Positions 17,548-25,946 of a stretch of DNA of 64,000 nt are shown in pieces. A program made the position numbers and the translations under genes. Within the stretch, counting starts at the first letter, position 1. Each line of letters opens with the position of its first letter. The stretch is from Albimonas marina. Lineage in GTDB: Bacteria; Pseudomonadota; Alphaproteobacteria; Rhodobacterales; Rhodobacteraceae. Location of the stretch: contig NZ_JARHUC010000003.1 in NCBI RefSeq assembly GCF_029223255.1, forward strand, positions 558,001 through 622,000, given 5' to 3'. The notes below the pieces were generated by a model. That model worked only from the letters and a program-made list of their open reading frames with translations. It was not told the origin of the DNA and made no database searches.

Positions 17548-18486
17548 GTGCGCGCATTCGTGTTCCCGGGGCAGGGCGCCCAGGCGGTGGGCATGGGCAA
17601 GGCCCTGGCCGAGGCCTATCCGGCGGCGGCCGCCGTGTTCGAGGAGGTCGACGACGCGCTGGGCGAGAAGCTGAGCGCGGTGATCTGGGAGGGGCCGGCC
17701 GAGGCGCTGACCCTGACCGCCAACACCCAGCCGGCGCTGTTCGCGACCTCGATCGCGGCGATGCGGGCGCTGGAGGCGGAGGGGGTCTCGATCTCCGACG
17801 CGGCGTTCGTGGCGGGGCACTCGCTGGGCGAGTACTCGGCGCTGTGCGCGGCGGGCGCGCTGCAGGTGGGCGAGGCGGCGAAGCTGCTGCGCCTGCGCGG
17901 CGAGGCGATGCAGGCGGCCTGCGCGCCGGGCGTCGGCGCGATGGCGGCGATCCTGGGCCTGGGCCTCGAGGGCGCACGCCAGGCCGCGGCCGAGGCCGCC
18001 CAGGGCGAGGTCTGCGAGGCGGCCAATGACAACGAGCCGACGCAGGTGGTGATCTCGGGTCACAAGGCGGCGGTGGAGCGGGCGATCGAGGGGTGCAAGG
18101 CGCTCGGCGCCAAGCGCGGCATGCTGCTGCCGGTGAGCGCGCCGTTCCATTGCGCGCTGATGCAGCCCGCGGCCGACAAGATGGCGGAGGCGCTGGCCTC
18201 GGTCGAGATCAAGGCGCCGGCGGTGCCGGTGGTCTCGAACGTCAAGGCCGAGGGCGTCTCGGACCCCGACGAGATCCGGAAGCTGCTGGTGGAGCAGGTG
18301 ACCGGCGCGGTGCGCTGGCGCGAGGACGTGCTGTGGATGCAGTCCCAGGGCGTGACCGAGCTGGTGGAGATCGGCGCGGGCAAGGTGCTGTGCGGGCTCG
18401 CGCGGCGCATCGACAAGGGGCTGGCGGCGAAGGCCGTGAACGGGCCCGAGGACGCGAAGGCCGTGGCGGCCGAGATCAAGGGGTGA
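17548..18486 (+). CDS. fabD: Malonyl-CoA:ACP transacylase
   Basis: Loads malonyl groups onto acyl carrier protein for fatty-acid elongation. The 312-residue product opens with the family signature FVFPGQGAQAVGMGKAL; the nucleophile is S92 in GHSLGEYSAL and the partner His is in VSAPFHCALM. The start is a GTG with an AAGGGAGG binding site 8 nt upstream. It is the first gene of fabD-fabG, followed by acpP and fabF. The stop codon nearly abuts fabG. Confidence 0.97.
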   Translation: MRAFVFPGQGAQAVGMGKALAEAYPAAAAVFEEVDDALGEKLSAVIWEGPAEALTLTANTQPALFATSIAAMRALEAEGVSISDAAFVAGHSLGEYSALCAAGALQVGEAAKLLRLRGEAMQAACAPGVGAMAAILGLGLEGARQAAAEAAQGEVCEAANDNEPTQVVISGHKAAVERAIEGCKALGAKRGMLLPVSAPFHCALMQPAADKMAEALASVEIKAPAVPVVSNVKAEGVSDPDEIRKLLVEQVTGAVRWREDVLWMQSQGVTELVEIGAGKVLCGLARRIDKGLAAKAVNGPEDAKAVAAEIKG

Positions 18487-18491
18487 GCGGG

Positions 18492-19229
18492 ATGTTCGAT
18501 CTGACCGGCAAGCGGGCGCTGGTGACCGGCGCCTCGGGCGGCATCGGGGGCGAGGTGGCGCGCGCGCTGCACGCGCAGGGCGCGACGGTGGCCCTGTCGG
18601 GCACCCGCACCGAGCCGCTGGAGGCGCTGGCGGCCGAGCTGGGCGAGCGGGCGTTCGTGACGCCCTGCAACCTGGGCGACGCGGCCGCGGTCGAGGCGCT
18701 GCCGAAGGCGGCGGCCGAGGCGATGGGCGGCGTCGACATCCTGGTGAACAACGCCGGCGTCACCCGCGACCAGCTGTTCATGCGCATGTCGGACGAGGAT
18801 TTCGAGACCGTCCTGCAGATCAACCTGTTGGCGGCCTTCCGCCTGTCGCGCGGCGTGCTGCGCGGGATGATGAAGGCGCGCTGGGGGCGCATCATCTCGG
18901 TCACCTCGATCGTGGGCGTGACGGGCAATCCGGGGCAGGGGAACTACGCCGCCTCGAAGGCCGGGCTGATCGGCATGTCCAAGAGCCTGGCGGGCGAGGT
19001 CGCGGGCCGCGGCATCACCGTGAACTGCATCGCGCCGGGCTTCATCGAGACGGCGATGACCGCCAAGCTGGCGGACGCGCAGAAGGAGAAGCTGCTGGGC
19101 GGCATCCCCGCCGGGCGCATGGGCACGGCGCAGGAAATCGCGGCCGCCGCGGTCTATCTCGCCTCGTCCGAGGCCGGCTACACGACGGGCGCGACCTTGC
19201 ACGTCAACGGCGGGATGGCGATGATCTGA
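18492..19229 (+). CDS. fabG: 3-oxoacyl-ACP reductase
   Basis: NADPH-dependent reductase of the elongation cycle. The 245-residue SDR has TGASGGIG (residues 12-19), NNAG (86-89) and the catalytic S139, Y152 and K156 (YAASK). The ATG lies 5 nt after the fabD stop; a GTG at 18483 overlapping that stop is an alternative start giving three extra residues. The region between fabG and acpP (196 nt) appears to contain a separate promoter for acpP. Confidence 0.96.
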   Translation: MFDLTGKRALVTGASGGIGGEVARALHAQGATVALSGTRTEPLEALAAELGERAFVTPCNLGDAAAVEALPKAAAEAMGGVDILVNNAGVTRDQLFMRMSDEDFETVLQINLLAAFRLSRGVLRGMMKARWGRIISVTSIVGVTGNPGQGNYAASKAGLIGMSKSLAGEVAGRGITVNCIAPGFIETAMTAKLADAQKEKLLGGIPAGRMGTAQEIAAAAVYLASSEAGYTTGATLHVNGGMAMI

Positions 19230-19266
19230 CCGCCCGGGGCGGCGGCGAAAGGGGGGCGATTCAATG

Positions 19267-19294
19267 TTGCCACCCCCGGAGGCTATGATATAGC
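19267..19294 (+). promoter_or_regulatory. Candidate acpP promoter
   Basis: TTGCCA (19267-19272), a 16-nt spacer and TATAGC (19289-19294) stand in one of the few AT-richer stretches here, leaving a leader of about 125 nt before acpP. An independent promoter would fit the high demand for acyl carrier protein. Confidence 0.4.
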
Positions 19295-19425
19295 CGCCCC
19301 ACACGCGGCGGACCGGACGCTCCGGCCCGTCGGACAGGTTTCCGCCCCGTGGCGCAGGCGCCGCGGGACGCGATCGAGAGACGACAGGCCCGTGAACTGG
19401 GGCCAAGAGAAGTGAGGATTCTCGC

Positions 19426-19665
19426 ATGAGCGACATCGCCGAGCGCGTTAAGAAGATCGTGGTCGAGCACCTGTCCGTCGAAGAGGACAAGGTCACCGAG
19501 AGCGCCAGCTTCATCGACGATCTGGGCGCCGACTCGCTGGACACCGTCGAGCTGGTCATGGCTTTCGAGGAAGAGTTCGGGATCGAGATCCCCGACGACG
19601 CCGCCGAGACCATCCAGACGGTCGGCGACGCCGTGAAGTTCATCTCCGAGAACGCCGAGAGCTGA
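19426..19665 (+). CDS. acpP: Acyl carrier protein
   Basis: A 79-residue acidic four-helix carrier of growing fatty-acyl chains. The phosphopantetheine attachment serine is S37 in [20 protein letters not shown]. The protein is nearly colinear with E. coli AcpP. It lies between fabG and fabF, the standard arrangement. Confidence 0.98.
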   Translation: MSDIAERVKKIVVEHLSVEEDKVTESASFIDDLGADSLDTVELVMAFEEEFGIEIPDDAAETIQTVGDAVKFISENAES

Positions 19666-19774
19666 TCGGATCGCTCCCGAGCCGATGACGGTTTCGGGAG
19701 CGTCGCTTGCACAGGGCGTCGGGGCGCGGTTAGGGTCGCGCCCGGAACCTCAGAATTCAGGGATGGAGCAGCGC

Positions 19775-21037
19775 GTGAGGCGGGTCGTCGTCACCGGCTT
19801 GGGCTTGCTGACGCCGCTTGGCTGCGGCGTCGAGGAGACCTGGTCGCGTCTGGTCGCCGGAAAATCCGGCGCAGGAAAGATCAAGTATTTCGATGCCAGC
19901 CACCTGCCGGCGCAGATCGCGTGCGAAATCCCCTTGGGCGACGGGTCCGACGGGACCTGGAACCCGGACGACTGGGTGCCCGCGAAGGATCGCCGCAAGG
20001 TCGACCGCTTCATCACCTACGCGCTGACCGCGGCCGAGCAGGCCGTGCGGGACGCGGACTGGATGCCCGAGGACGAGGCCGAGCGGAAGCGCACCGGCGT
20101 TCTGATCGGGTCGGGAATCGGCGGCGTCGAGAGCATCGCCGAAGCCGCCATCACGTTGAAGGAAAAGGGTCCGCGCCGGATCTCGCCCTTCTTCATCCCG
20201 GGCGCGCTGATCAACCTGTGCTCCGGCCAGGTGTCGATCAAGTACGGCTTCAAGGGCCCCAACCACGCGGTGGTGACGGCCTGTTCGACCGGCGCGCACG
20301 CCATCGGCGACGCGGCCCGGCTGATCCGCTACGGCGACGCCGACGTGATGATCGCCGGCGGCTCCGAGAGCCCGGTCTGCGAGATCGGGGTCGCGGGCTT
20401 CTGCGCCTGCAAGGCGCTGTCGACCGGCTTCAACGACACGCCCGAGAAGGCCTCGCGCCCCTATGACAAGGATCGCGACGGCTTCGTCATGGGCGAGGGC
20501 GCCGGCATCGTCGTGCTCGAGGAATACGAGCACGCCAAGGCCCGCGGCGCGAAGATCTACGCCGAGGTGCTCGGCTACGGCCTGTCGGGCGACGCCTATC
20601 ACATCACCTCGCCGTCGCCGGACGGGGACGGGGGCTTCCGCTCCATGTCCGCGGCGCTGGAGAACGCGGGGCTGACGGCGGCCGACATCGATTACGTCAA
20701 CGCGCACGGCACCTCGACGCCGCTGGGCGACGAGATCGAGCTGGGCGCGGTGACCCGCCTGCTGGGCGAGCATGCCTCGAAGGTGACGATGAGCTCGACC
20801 AAGTCGGCGATCGGCCACCTGCTGGGCGCCGCCGGCGCGGTCGAGGCGATCTTCTGCGCGCTGGCGATCCGCGACCAGGTCGCGCCGCCGACGCTGAACC
20901 TCGACAATCCGTCGGTGGAGACCCCGATCGACCTCGCCCCCGGCGAGGCGCGCAAGCGCGAGATCAAGGTCGCGCTGTCCAACTCCTTCGGGTTCGGCGG
21001 CACCAACGCGTCGCTGATCCTGGGCCGACTGGACTGA
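19775..21037 (+). CDS. fabF: Beta-ketoacyl-ACP synthase II
   Basis: Housekeeping condensing enzyme of fatty-acid elongation. From the chosen GTG the product is 420 residues and begins with the canonical RRVVVTGLGLLTPLG. The catalytic triad is C170 (VVTACSTGAHAIG), H311 (VNAHGTSTPLGD) and H348 (KSAIGHLLGAAGAVEA). The GTG at 19775 is preceded by GGAG at 6-nt spacing; an ATG at 19763 in the same frame would add four residues and lacks a good binding site. It follows acpP and is 7 nt from mltG. Confidence 0.95.
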   Translation: MRRVVVTGLGLLTPLGCGVEETWSRLVAGKSGAGKIKYFDASHLPAQIACEIPLGDGSDGTWNPDDWVPAKDRRKVDRFITYALTAAEQAVRDADWMPEDEAERKRTGVLIGSGIGGVESIAEAAITLKEKGPRRISPFFIPGALINLCSGQVSIKYGFKGPNHAVVTACSTGAHAIGDAARLIRYGDADVMIAGGSESPVCEIGVAGFCACKALSTGFNDTPEKASRPYDKDRDGFVMGEGAGIVVLEEYEHAKARGAKIYAEVLGYGLSGDAYHITSPSPDGDGGFRSMSAALENAGLTAADIDYVNAHGTSTPLGDEIELGAVTRLLGEHASKVTMSSTKSAIGHLLGAAGAVEAIFCALAIRDQVAPPTLNLDNPSVETPIDLAPGEARKREIKVALSNSFGFGGTNASLILGRLD

Positions 21038-21044
21038 GCGAGGC

Positions 21045-22043
21045 ATGCGCCACGTCGCGGCCAACGCGCTGACGATCTTCATTGTCCTGGGCCTGATCCT
21101 CGCGGGGGTCATCGCCTGGGGCTTCAATCAGTGGACCGGCGAGGGCCCCGCGCAGGAGCCCGTGCAGGTCATGGTGCCCAAGGGCGCCAACCTGACCCGA
21201 ACCTCGCAGATCCTGGAAGAGGCGGGCGTCATCACCGACGCGCGCATCTTCCGGCTGGGCGCGCGCTACGAGAAGCTGGGCTCGCGCCTGCAGGCGGGCG
21301 AGTTCCTGATGCCGGCCGGGATCTCGATGCACGACGCGCTGGTCTGCGTGGTCGACCAGACCACCTGCGAGCGGGTGACCTACCGGATCACCGTCGTCGA
21401 AGGCTCGACCGTGTGGCAGGTGATCGAGCAGGTGAAGGCCATGGACGTGCTGACCGGCGAGATCGCCGAGATGCCGGCCGAAGGCACGCTGGCCCCCGAG
21501 ACCTACCAGGTGAACCGCGGCGACACCCGCCAGGGCCTGATCACCCGGATGCAGGCGGAGCAGTCGCGCATCCTGGACGAGGCCTGGGCGAACCGGGCGG
21601 ACGATCTGCCGATCTCGAACAAGGCCGAGGCGCTGATCCTCGCCTCGCTGATCGAGAAGGAGACCGGCGTGCCCGAGGAACGCGGCGAGGTCGCCTCGGT
21701 CTTCGAGAACCGGCTGAAGCGGCGCATGAAGCTGCAGACCGATCCGGCGGTGATCTATGGCGTGACCGAGGGCAAGGCGCCGCTGGGCCGCGGGCTGCGG
21801 CGCAGCGAGCTGGACAAGCCGACGCCCTGGAACACCTACGTGATCCCCGGCCTGCCGGAGACGCCGATCGCCAACCCCGGGCGCGCCTCGATCGAGGCGG
21901 CGGTCAACCCTGGGGAAACCGACTTCCTGTATTTCGTGGCGGACGGCACCGGTGGACACGCCTTCGCCCGGACGCTGGTGGAGCACAACCGGAACGTCGC
22001 CCGGTGGCGGCAGATCGAACGGCAGCGCAGCTCCAGCGACTGA
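21045..22043 (+). CDS. mltG: Endolytic murein transglycosylase MltG
   Basis: Inner-membrane lytic transglycosylase (YceG family) that cuts nascent glycan strands and is thought to act as a terminase for peptidoglycan synthesis. The 332-residue product has one N-terminal transmembrane helix (about residues 8-26), a LysM-like region and the catalytic domain with E204 in ILASLIEKETG, followed by LQTDPAVIYG and the NTYVIPGLPETPIANPG signature. It is close behind fabF and probably in the same transcript. The next operon is the GTA. Confidence 0.94.
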   Translation: MRHVAANALTIFIVLGLILAGVIAWGFNQWTGEGPAQEPVQVMVPKGANLTRTSQILEEAGVITDARIFRLGARYEKLGSRLQAGEFLMPAGISMHDALVCVVDQTTCERVTYRITVVEGSTVWQVIEQVKAMDVLTGEIAEMPAEGTLAPETYQVNRGDTRQGLITRMQAEQSRILDEAWANRADDLPISNKAEALILASLIEKETGVPEERGEVASVFENRLKRRMKLQTDPAVIYGVTEGKAPLGRGLRRSELDKPTPWNTYVIPGLPETPIANPGRASIEAAVNPGETDFLYFVADGTGGHAFARTLVEHNRNVARWRQIERQRSSSD

Positions 22044-22078
22044 GACCTGCGCGGGTCTCGCAACCTGGAATTTAGTCG

Positions 22079-22107
22079 TTGACATGGCGAACGCTCTCTG
22101 ATAGAAA
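22079..22107 (+). promoter_or_regulatory. Strong candidate promoter of the GTA operon
   Basis: A consensus -35 TTGACA (22079-22084), a 17-nt spacer and -10 TAGAAA (22102-22107), with transcription likely from about 22114. This is the best sigma-70-like match noticed in the window and the only evident promoter for the 15-kb GTA cluster. Confidence 0.65.
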
Positions 22108-22136
22108 AAGAGCACGCTGGGACAAGCAGGCGAACA

Positions 22137-22169
22137 GGGCTCCCGACCGATCGGTCGCGGGGCCCTTTT
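22137..22169 (+). terminator. Intrinsic-terminator-like hairpin in the GTA leader
   Basis: A hairpin of 12 base pairs with one bulge and loop GATC (22137-22143 and 22144-22148 pairing with 22153-22157 and 22159-22165) is followed by TTTT at 22166-22169. It lies between the promoter at 22079 and the g1 start at 22206. It could end mltG transcripts, or act as an attenuator that stops GTA transcripts early. Confidence 0.65.
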
Positions 22170-22205
22170 CGTTGCGGGCGGCTCAGGGTCGGCGAGGGAG
22201 ACCCT

Positions 22206-22538
22206 ATGGACCGCGACGACGACGTGCCCGACGTGCTGGGCGATCTCCAGTCCGCGCATCGCATCTACCTGACGCTTCACGGAGTGCTCCTGAAGCGGAT
22301 CGATCAACTCGTCTCGGCGATGGCCGCGGAGGAGGTGGGCGGCGACAAGGAGGCGACGAAGGCCCTGGCCGACGACGTCTCGCGCCTGCAGGGCGCCTTG
22401 GTGCAGCTTTGCAAATACGAGGATCGACTTGCCGCCGAAATCGAACAGCGGGAAGGACGGGCGGCCGGGGACCTGGACCTCGACGCCGCCCGGCGGGAGA
22501 TCCTGGGCGAGCTGGCTCGCCTCGCTGAGCGAGGATGA
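22206..22538 (+). CDS. GTA g1, small terminase-like protein
   Basis: A 110-residue mostly helical, charged protein in the place of GTA g1, just upstream of the terminase large subunit. In R. capsulatus, g1 acts as the small terminase of headful, non-specific packaging. No DNA-binding motif can be named; identity rests on position, size and general similarity (DVLGDLQSAHRIYLTLHG start, coiled-coil-like C-terminal half). Its last 110 nt overlap the g2 frame. Confidence 0.75.
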   Translation: MDRDDDVPDVLGDLQSAHRIYLTLHGVLLKRIDQLVSAMAAEEVGGDKEATKALADDVSRLQGALVQLCKYEDRLAAEIEQREGRAAGDLDLDAARREILGELARLAERG

Positions 22539-23817
22539 GCGGCAGGGCTTCGTCGAGGGGCTGAGCGACGAGGCGGCGGCGGCGCTGCGCTGGACCTTCG
22601 AGGTCTGGCGCCTGGCGGGGCACCAGGCGCCGCCGCCGGGCCGGTGGCGGTCCTGGGTGATCCTGGGCGGCCGCGGCGCGGGCAAGACGCGGGCCGGGGC
22701 CGAATGGGTCCGCGCCCTGGTCGAAGGGGGGACGCCGCTGGCGCCGGGCGCACGCTCGCGCGTGGCGCTGGTGGGGGAAACCTTCGACCAGGTCCGCGAG
22801 GTGATGATCGAGGGGCCCTCGGGGATCCGGGCCTGCTCGCCGCCCGACCGGCGGCCGGAGTGGATCGCGACCCGGCGCTTGCTGCGCTGGCAGAACGGGG
22901 CGGAGGCGCTGGCGTTCTCGGCCGGGCAGCCGGAGGCGCTGCGGGGGCCGCAGTTCGACGCGGCCTGGTGCGACGAGCTCGCCAAGTGGCCGCGCGGGGC
23001 GGCGACCTGGGCGAACCTGGGCCTGTGCCTTCGGCTGGGGGAGGCGCCGCAGGCGCTGGTGACCACCACGCCGCGGAGGACGCCCCTGCTGAAGCGGCTG
23101 CTGGCGGCGGAGGACACGGTGGTCACGCGCGCGCCGACCGAGGCGAACGCGGCCAACCTGGCGCCGGAGTTCCTGGAAGCGATGGAGCGCGAGTTCGGCG
23201 CGACCAGCTTCGCCCGGCAGGAGCTGGGCGGGGAGCTGCTGGAGGACGTCGAGGGCGCGCTGTGGACATGCGCGCTGCTGGAGAAGCAGAGGGTGCGCCA
23301 GGCGCCGCCCCTGGTCCGCATCGTGGTGGCGGTCGATCCGGCGACGACCTCGGGCAAGTCGGCGGACAGCTGCGGGATCGTGGTGGCCGGACTGTGCGCG
23401 GAGGACGGGATCTACGTGCTCGCGGACCTGACGGTCCAGGGGGCCGCGCCGCTCGACTGGGCGCGGCGGGCGGTGGACGCCTTCCACCAATGGCAGGCCG
23501 ACAGGATCGTGGCCGAGGTGAACCAGAGCGGCGAGATGGTCGAGGCGCTGGTGCGCCAGATCGATCCCGACGTGAGCTACGCGGGCGTCTCCGCCTCGCG
23601 CGGGAAGCTCGCGCGCGCGGAGCCGATCGCGATGGCCTACGAGCGCGGGCAGGTCCGGCATGTCGGCGCCTTTCCGGAGCTGGAGGACGAGATGTGCGCC
23701 TTCGGCCCGGCGCGCGATCCGCGCGAAGGCAGCCCCGATCGGGTCGACGCCCTGGTCTGGGCGGTGAGCGAGCTGCGCCGCGGCGTGACGCAGACGCCCC
23801 GCGTGCGCCAGCTGTAG
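22429..23817 (+). CDS. GTA g2, terminase large subunit
   Basis: ATPase/nuclease motor that fills GTA heads with host DNA. The Walker A motif is GGRGAGKT (residues 80-87) and the Walker B motif is FDAAWCDELAKW with D182/E183. The RNase-H-like nuclease half begins at VVAVDPATTSG and ends with RVDALVWAVSEL. The frame has no ATG or GTG before the Walker A region; a TTG at 22429 with GAGG 6 nt upstream is the only well-placed start, giving 462 residues and a 110-nt overlap with g1. The start is therefore less certain than the rest. Confidence 0.93.
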   Translation: MPPKSNSGKDGRPGTWTSTPPGGRSWASWLASLSEDERQGFVEGLSDEAAAALRWTFEVWRLAGHQAPPPGRWRSWVILGGRGAGKTRAGAEWVRALVEGGTPLAPGARSRVALVGETFDQVREVMIEGPSGIRACSPPDRRPEWIATRRLLRWQNGAEALAFSAGQPEALRGPQFDAAWCDELAKWPRGAATWANLGLCLRLGEAPQALVTTTPRRTPLLKRLLAAEDTVVTRAPTEANAANLAPEFLEAMEREFGATSFARQELGGELLEDVEGALWTCALLEKQRVRQAPPLVRIVVAVDPATTSGKSADSCGIVVAGLCAEDGIYVLADLTVQGAAPLDWARRAVDAFHQWQADRIVAEVNQSGEMVEALVRQIDPDVSYAGVSASRGKLARAEPIAMAYERGQVRHVGAFPELEDEMCAFGPARDPREGSPDRVDALVWAVSELRRGVTQTPRVRQL

Positions 23818-23864
23818 GCGCGCGGACGCGTCGGTCTCTGGCAGACAAGCATGGGAGAAGGCCG

Positions 23865-25061
23865 ATGGCTTTCAATTGGTTGCGAAGCGCGGCCGAGATC
23901 TCGCCCGAGCGCCGCTCGGCGCGGCCGGCGGAGGCCAAGGCCTCGGCCGTGGGGGCGGCGGTGGCCTGGGCGACGACCGGGCGGGCGGCCTGGTCGCCGC
24001 GGGATACGGTCAGCCTGGCGCGCAACGGCTTCGCGCGGAACGTGATCGGCTTTCGCTGCGTGCGGATGCTGGCCGAAGCGGCCGCGGCGGTTCCGATGAT
24101 CCTCTCCGACGGGGAGCGTCGGCTGGACCTGCACCCGGTCGCCAGGCTCCTGGAGCGGCCCAATCCCGGGCAGGTCCGCGCGGCGTTTCTGGAGAGCGTC
24201 TACGGGCACCTGCTGCTGTCGGGCGACGCCTTCGTGGAGGCGGCTGGAATGCTCGCGTCCGGCCTGCCGGCGGAGCTCTACGCGCTTCGTCCGGACCGGA
24301 TGAAAGCGATACCCGGGACCGACGGGTGGCCGGAGGCCTACGAGTACGCGGTCGGCGGCAAAAAGCTCCGGTTCGAAATGAGTTCCGAGGCGCAGCCGAT
24401 CCTGCACCTGAAGACGTTCCATCCGCTGGACGACCACTACGGGATGTCTCCGATGGAGGCGGCCTCGGCGTCCGTGGACATTCACAACGCGGCCGGCGCC
24501 TGGTCGAAGGCGCTGCTGGACAACGCCGCACGCCCGTCGGGCGCGATCGTCTACCGGGCGGCCGACGGCGGCACGATGACCGAGAACCAGTACCGTCGCC
24601 TGGTCGAGGAGCTGGAGGACAACCACCAGGGCGCCCGCAACGCCGGCCGTCCGATGCTGCTGGAAGGCGGGCTCGACTGGAAGCCGATGGGGTTCAGCCC
24701 CTCGGACATGGAGTTCCTGCAGACCAAGACGGCGGCGGCGCGCGACATCGCCATCGCCTTCGGCGTGCCGCCGATGTTGCTGGGTATCCCGGGCGACGCG
24801 ACCTACGCCAACTACCAGGAGGCCAACCGGGCCTTCTATCGGCAGACGGTGCTGCCGCTGGTGAGCAAGGTGGCGGCGGGCCTCGCGGCCTGGCTCGCGG
24901 CGCAGGCGGGGGAGGCGATCGTGCTGAAGCCCGACCTCGATGCGCTGCCGGCCCTGGCGCCGGAGCGCGAAGCGTTGTGGCGACGGGTGTCCGAGGCCGA
25001 TTTCCTGAGCGAGGACGAGAAGCGGGCCATGCTGGGGCTGCCCGCGGGCGGGTCGCGATGA
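23865..25061 (+). CDS. GTA g3, portal protein
   Basis: A 398-residue HK97-type phage portal, the dodecameric gate through which DNA enters and leaves the head. Family hallmarks are visible: a GFARNVIGFRCVRMLAEAAAAVPM stretch in the N-terminal third, HPVARLLERPNP, and toward the C-terminus the conserved DIAIAFGVPPMLLG and ATYANYQEANRAFY. A GGGAGAAGG site precedes the ATG at 23865. The stop overlaps the next start (ATGA). Confidence 0.95.
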   Translation: MAFNWLRSAAEISPERRSARPAEAKASAVGAAVAWATTGRAAWSPRDTVSLARNGFARNVIGFRCVRMLAEAAAAVPMILSDGERRLDLHPVARLLERPNPGQVRAAFLESVYGHLLLSGDAFVEAAGMLASGLPAELYALRPDRMKAIPGTDGWPEAYEYAVGGKKLRFEMSSEAQPILHLKTFHPLDDHYGMSPMEAASASVDIHNAAGAWSKALLDNAARPSGAIVYRAADGGTMTENQYRRLVEELEDNHQGARNAGRPMLLEGGLDWKPMGFSPSDMEFLQTKTAAARDIAIAFGVPPMLLGIPGDATYANYQEANRAFYRQTVLPLVSKVAAGLAAWLAAQAGEAIVLKPDLDALPALAPEREALWRRVSEADFLSEDEKRAMLGLPAGGSR

Positions 25062-25315
25062 ACCGGAGTTCGCTGCGGTCCCAGGGGTCCGGGTCCCGAT
25101 ACCTCTACGAACCGTTCGACAGCGCCCATGCGCGCATCGAAGCGCTGGAGAGGGTGCTGGACGAACGCTGGGCGGCGCTGGAGCTTTCGCTCAAGAAGAT
25201 CGACGAAACGGTTGATCGGCTTGAGAAACGCCTCTGGGTCGCGGTGTTCGGCGTGGCCACGGCAATGGTCGGCCAGGTCGCCTCGGTCCTGTTCGAGGGC
25301 CGGTTTCATCCCTGA
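25058..25315 (+). CDS. GTA g3.5-like small membrane protein
   Basis: An 85-residue protein with a predicted coiled coil (about residues 23-62, IEALERVLDERW to IDETVDRLEKRLW) followed by one hydrophobic helix (VAVFGVATAMVGQVASVLF). It overlaps the portal stop by 4 nt and precedes the protease, the position of the small gene g3.5 in R. capsulatus. Its function is unknown; the shape suggests a membrane-anchored helper rather than a capsid part. Confidence 0.7.
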   Translation: MNRSSLRSQGSGSRYLYEPFDSAHARIEALERVLDERWAALELSLKKIDETVDRLEKRLWVAVFGVATAMVGQVASVLFEGRFHP

Positions 25316-25328
25316 GAGGGGTTCCGAG

Positions 25329-25895
25329 ATGTGTTACGGAGCGAACTCCGGCCGACAAGCGACTGGCCTGGAGACGAAATTCGTCGCCTTCGATCAGGTC
25401 GCCACGGTGGCGGACGATGGCCGGATCGAGGGCTACGCCTCTTTGTTCGGCGTCGCCGACGCCTCGGGCGACGTGGTCGAGGACGGCGCCTTCGCGGCCA
25501 GCCTGCGCCGGATGCGGGAGGCGGGACGCTCGGTGAAGCTGCTGTGGCAGCACGATCCGGGCGAGCCGATCGGCGTCTGGGACCTGGTGCGCGAGGACGA
25601 GCGGGGCCTCCGGGTCTCGGGGCGTCTGATGACGGAGGTGCGGCGCGGCGCGGAGGCGCTGGCGCTGCTGCGGGCGGGCGCGGTGGACGGGCTGTCCATC
25701 GGCTATCGCGCGGTGAAGGCGGGTCGGACGCCCCAGGGCGGCCGGGCGCTGCTGGAGGTGGAGCTGTGGGAGGTGTCGCTGGTGACCTTCCCGATGCTCC
25801 CCGAGGCGCGCGCGTCGGCGGCCGGGACCGACGCGGAGGAGGATGCGTTCGAGGCCGCGCTGGCCGAGGCGCTGAGCGAGGCGCGGGGCCGCTAG
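25329..25895 (+). CDS. GTA g4, HK97-type prohead protease
   Basis: A 188-residue serine protease (U35/S78 type) that matures the capsid by removing the N-terminal scaffold part of g5. Characteristic segments are GRIEGYASLFGVADASGDVVEDGAF, the catalytic His region LLWQHDPGEPIGVW, and GAVDGLSIGYRAVKAG with the catalytic Ser, followed by LWEVSLVTFPMLPEA. An earlier in-frame start exists, but 25329 has a GAGAGGGG-like site and removes non-family sequence. Confidence 0.93.
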   Translation: MCYGANSGRQATGLETKFVAFDQVATVADDGRIEGYASLFGVADASGDVVEDGAFAASLRRMREAGRSVKLLWQHDPGEPIGVWDLVREDERGLRVSGRLMTEVRRGAEALALLRAGAVDGLSIGYRAVKAGRTPQGGRALLEVELWEVSLVTFPMLPEARASAAGTDAEEDAFEAALAEALSEARGR

Positions 25896-25946
25896 AGCGG
25901 CGTATCGCGGCGAACCTGACGGTCTATGGATGAAGGAATATCCAGG

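Noticed and set aside
19685-19774. N-terminal extension of fabF from 19685
   Set aside because: It adds residues absent from the family; the GTG at 19775 has a ribosome binding site and gives the canonical start.
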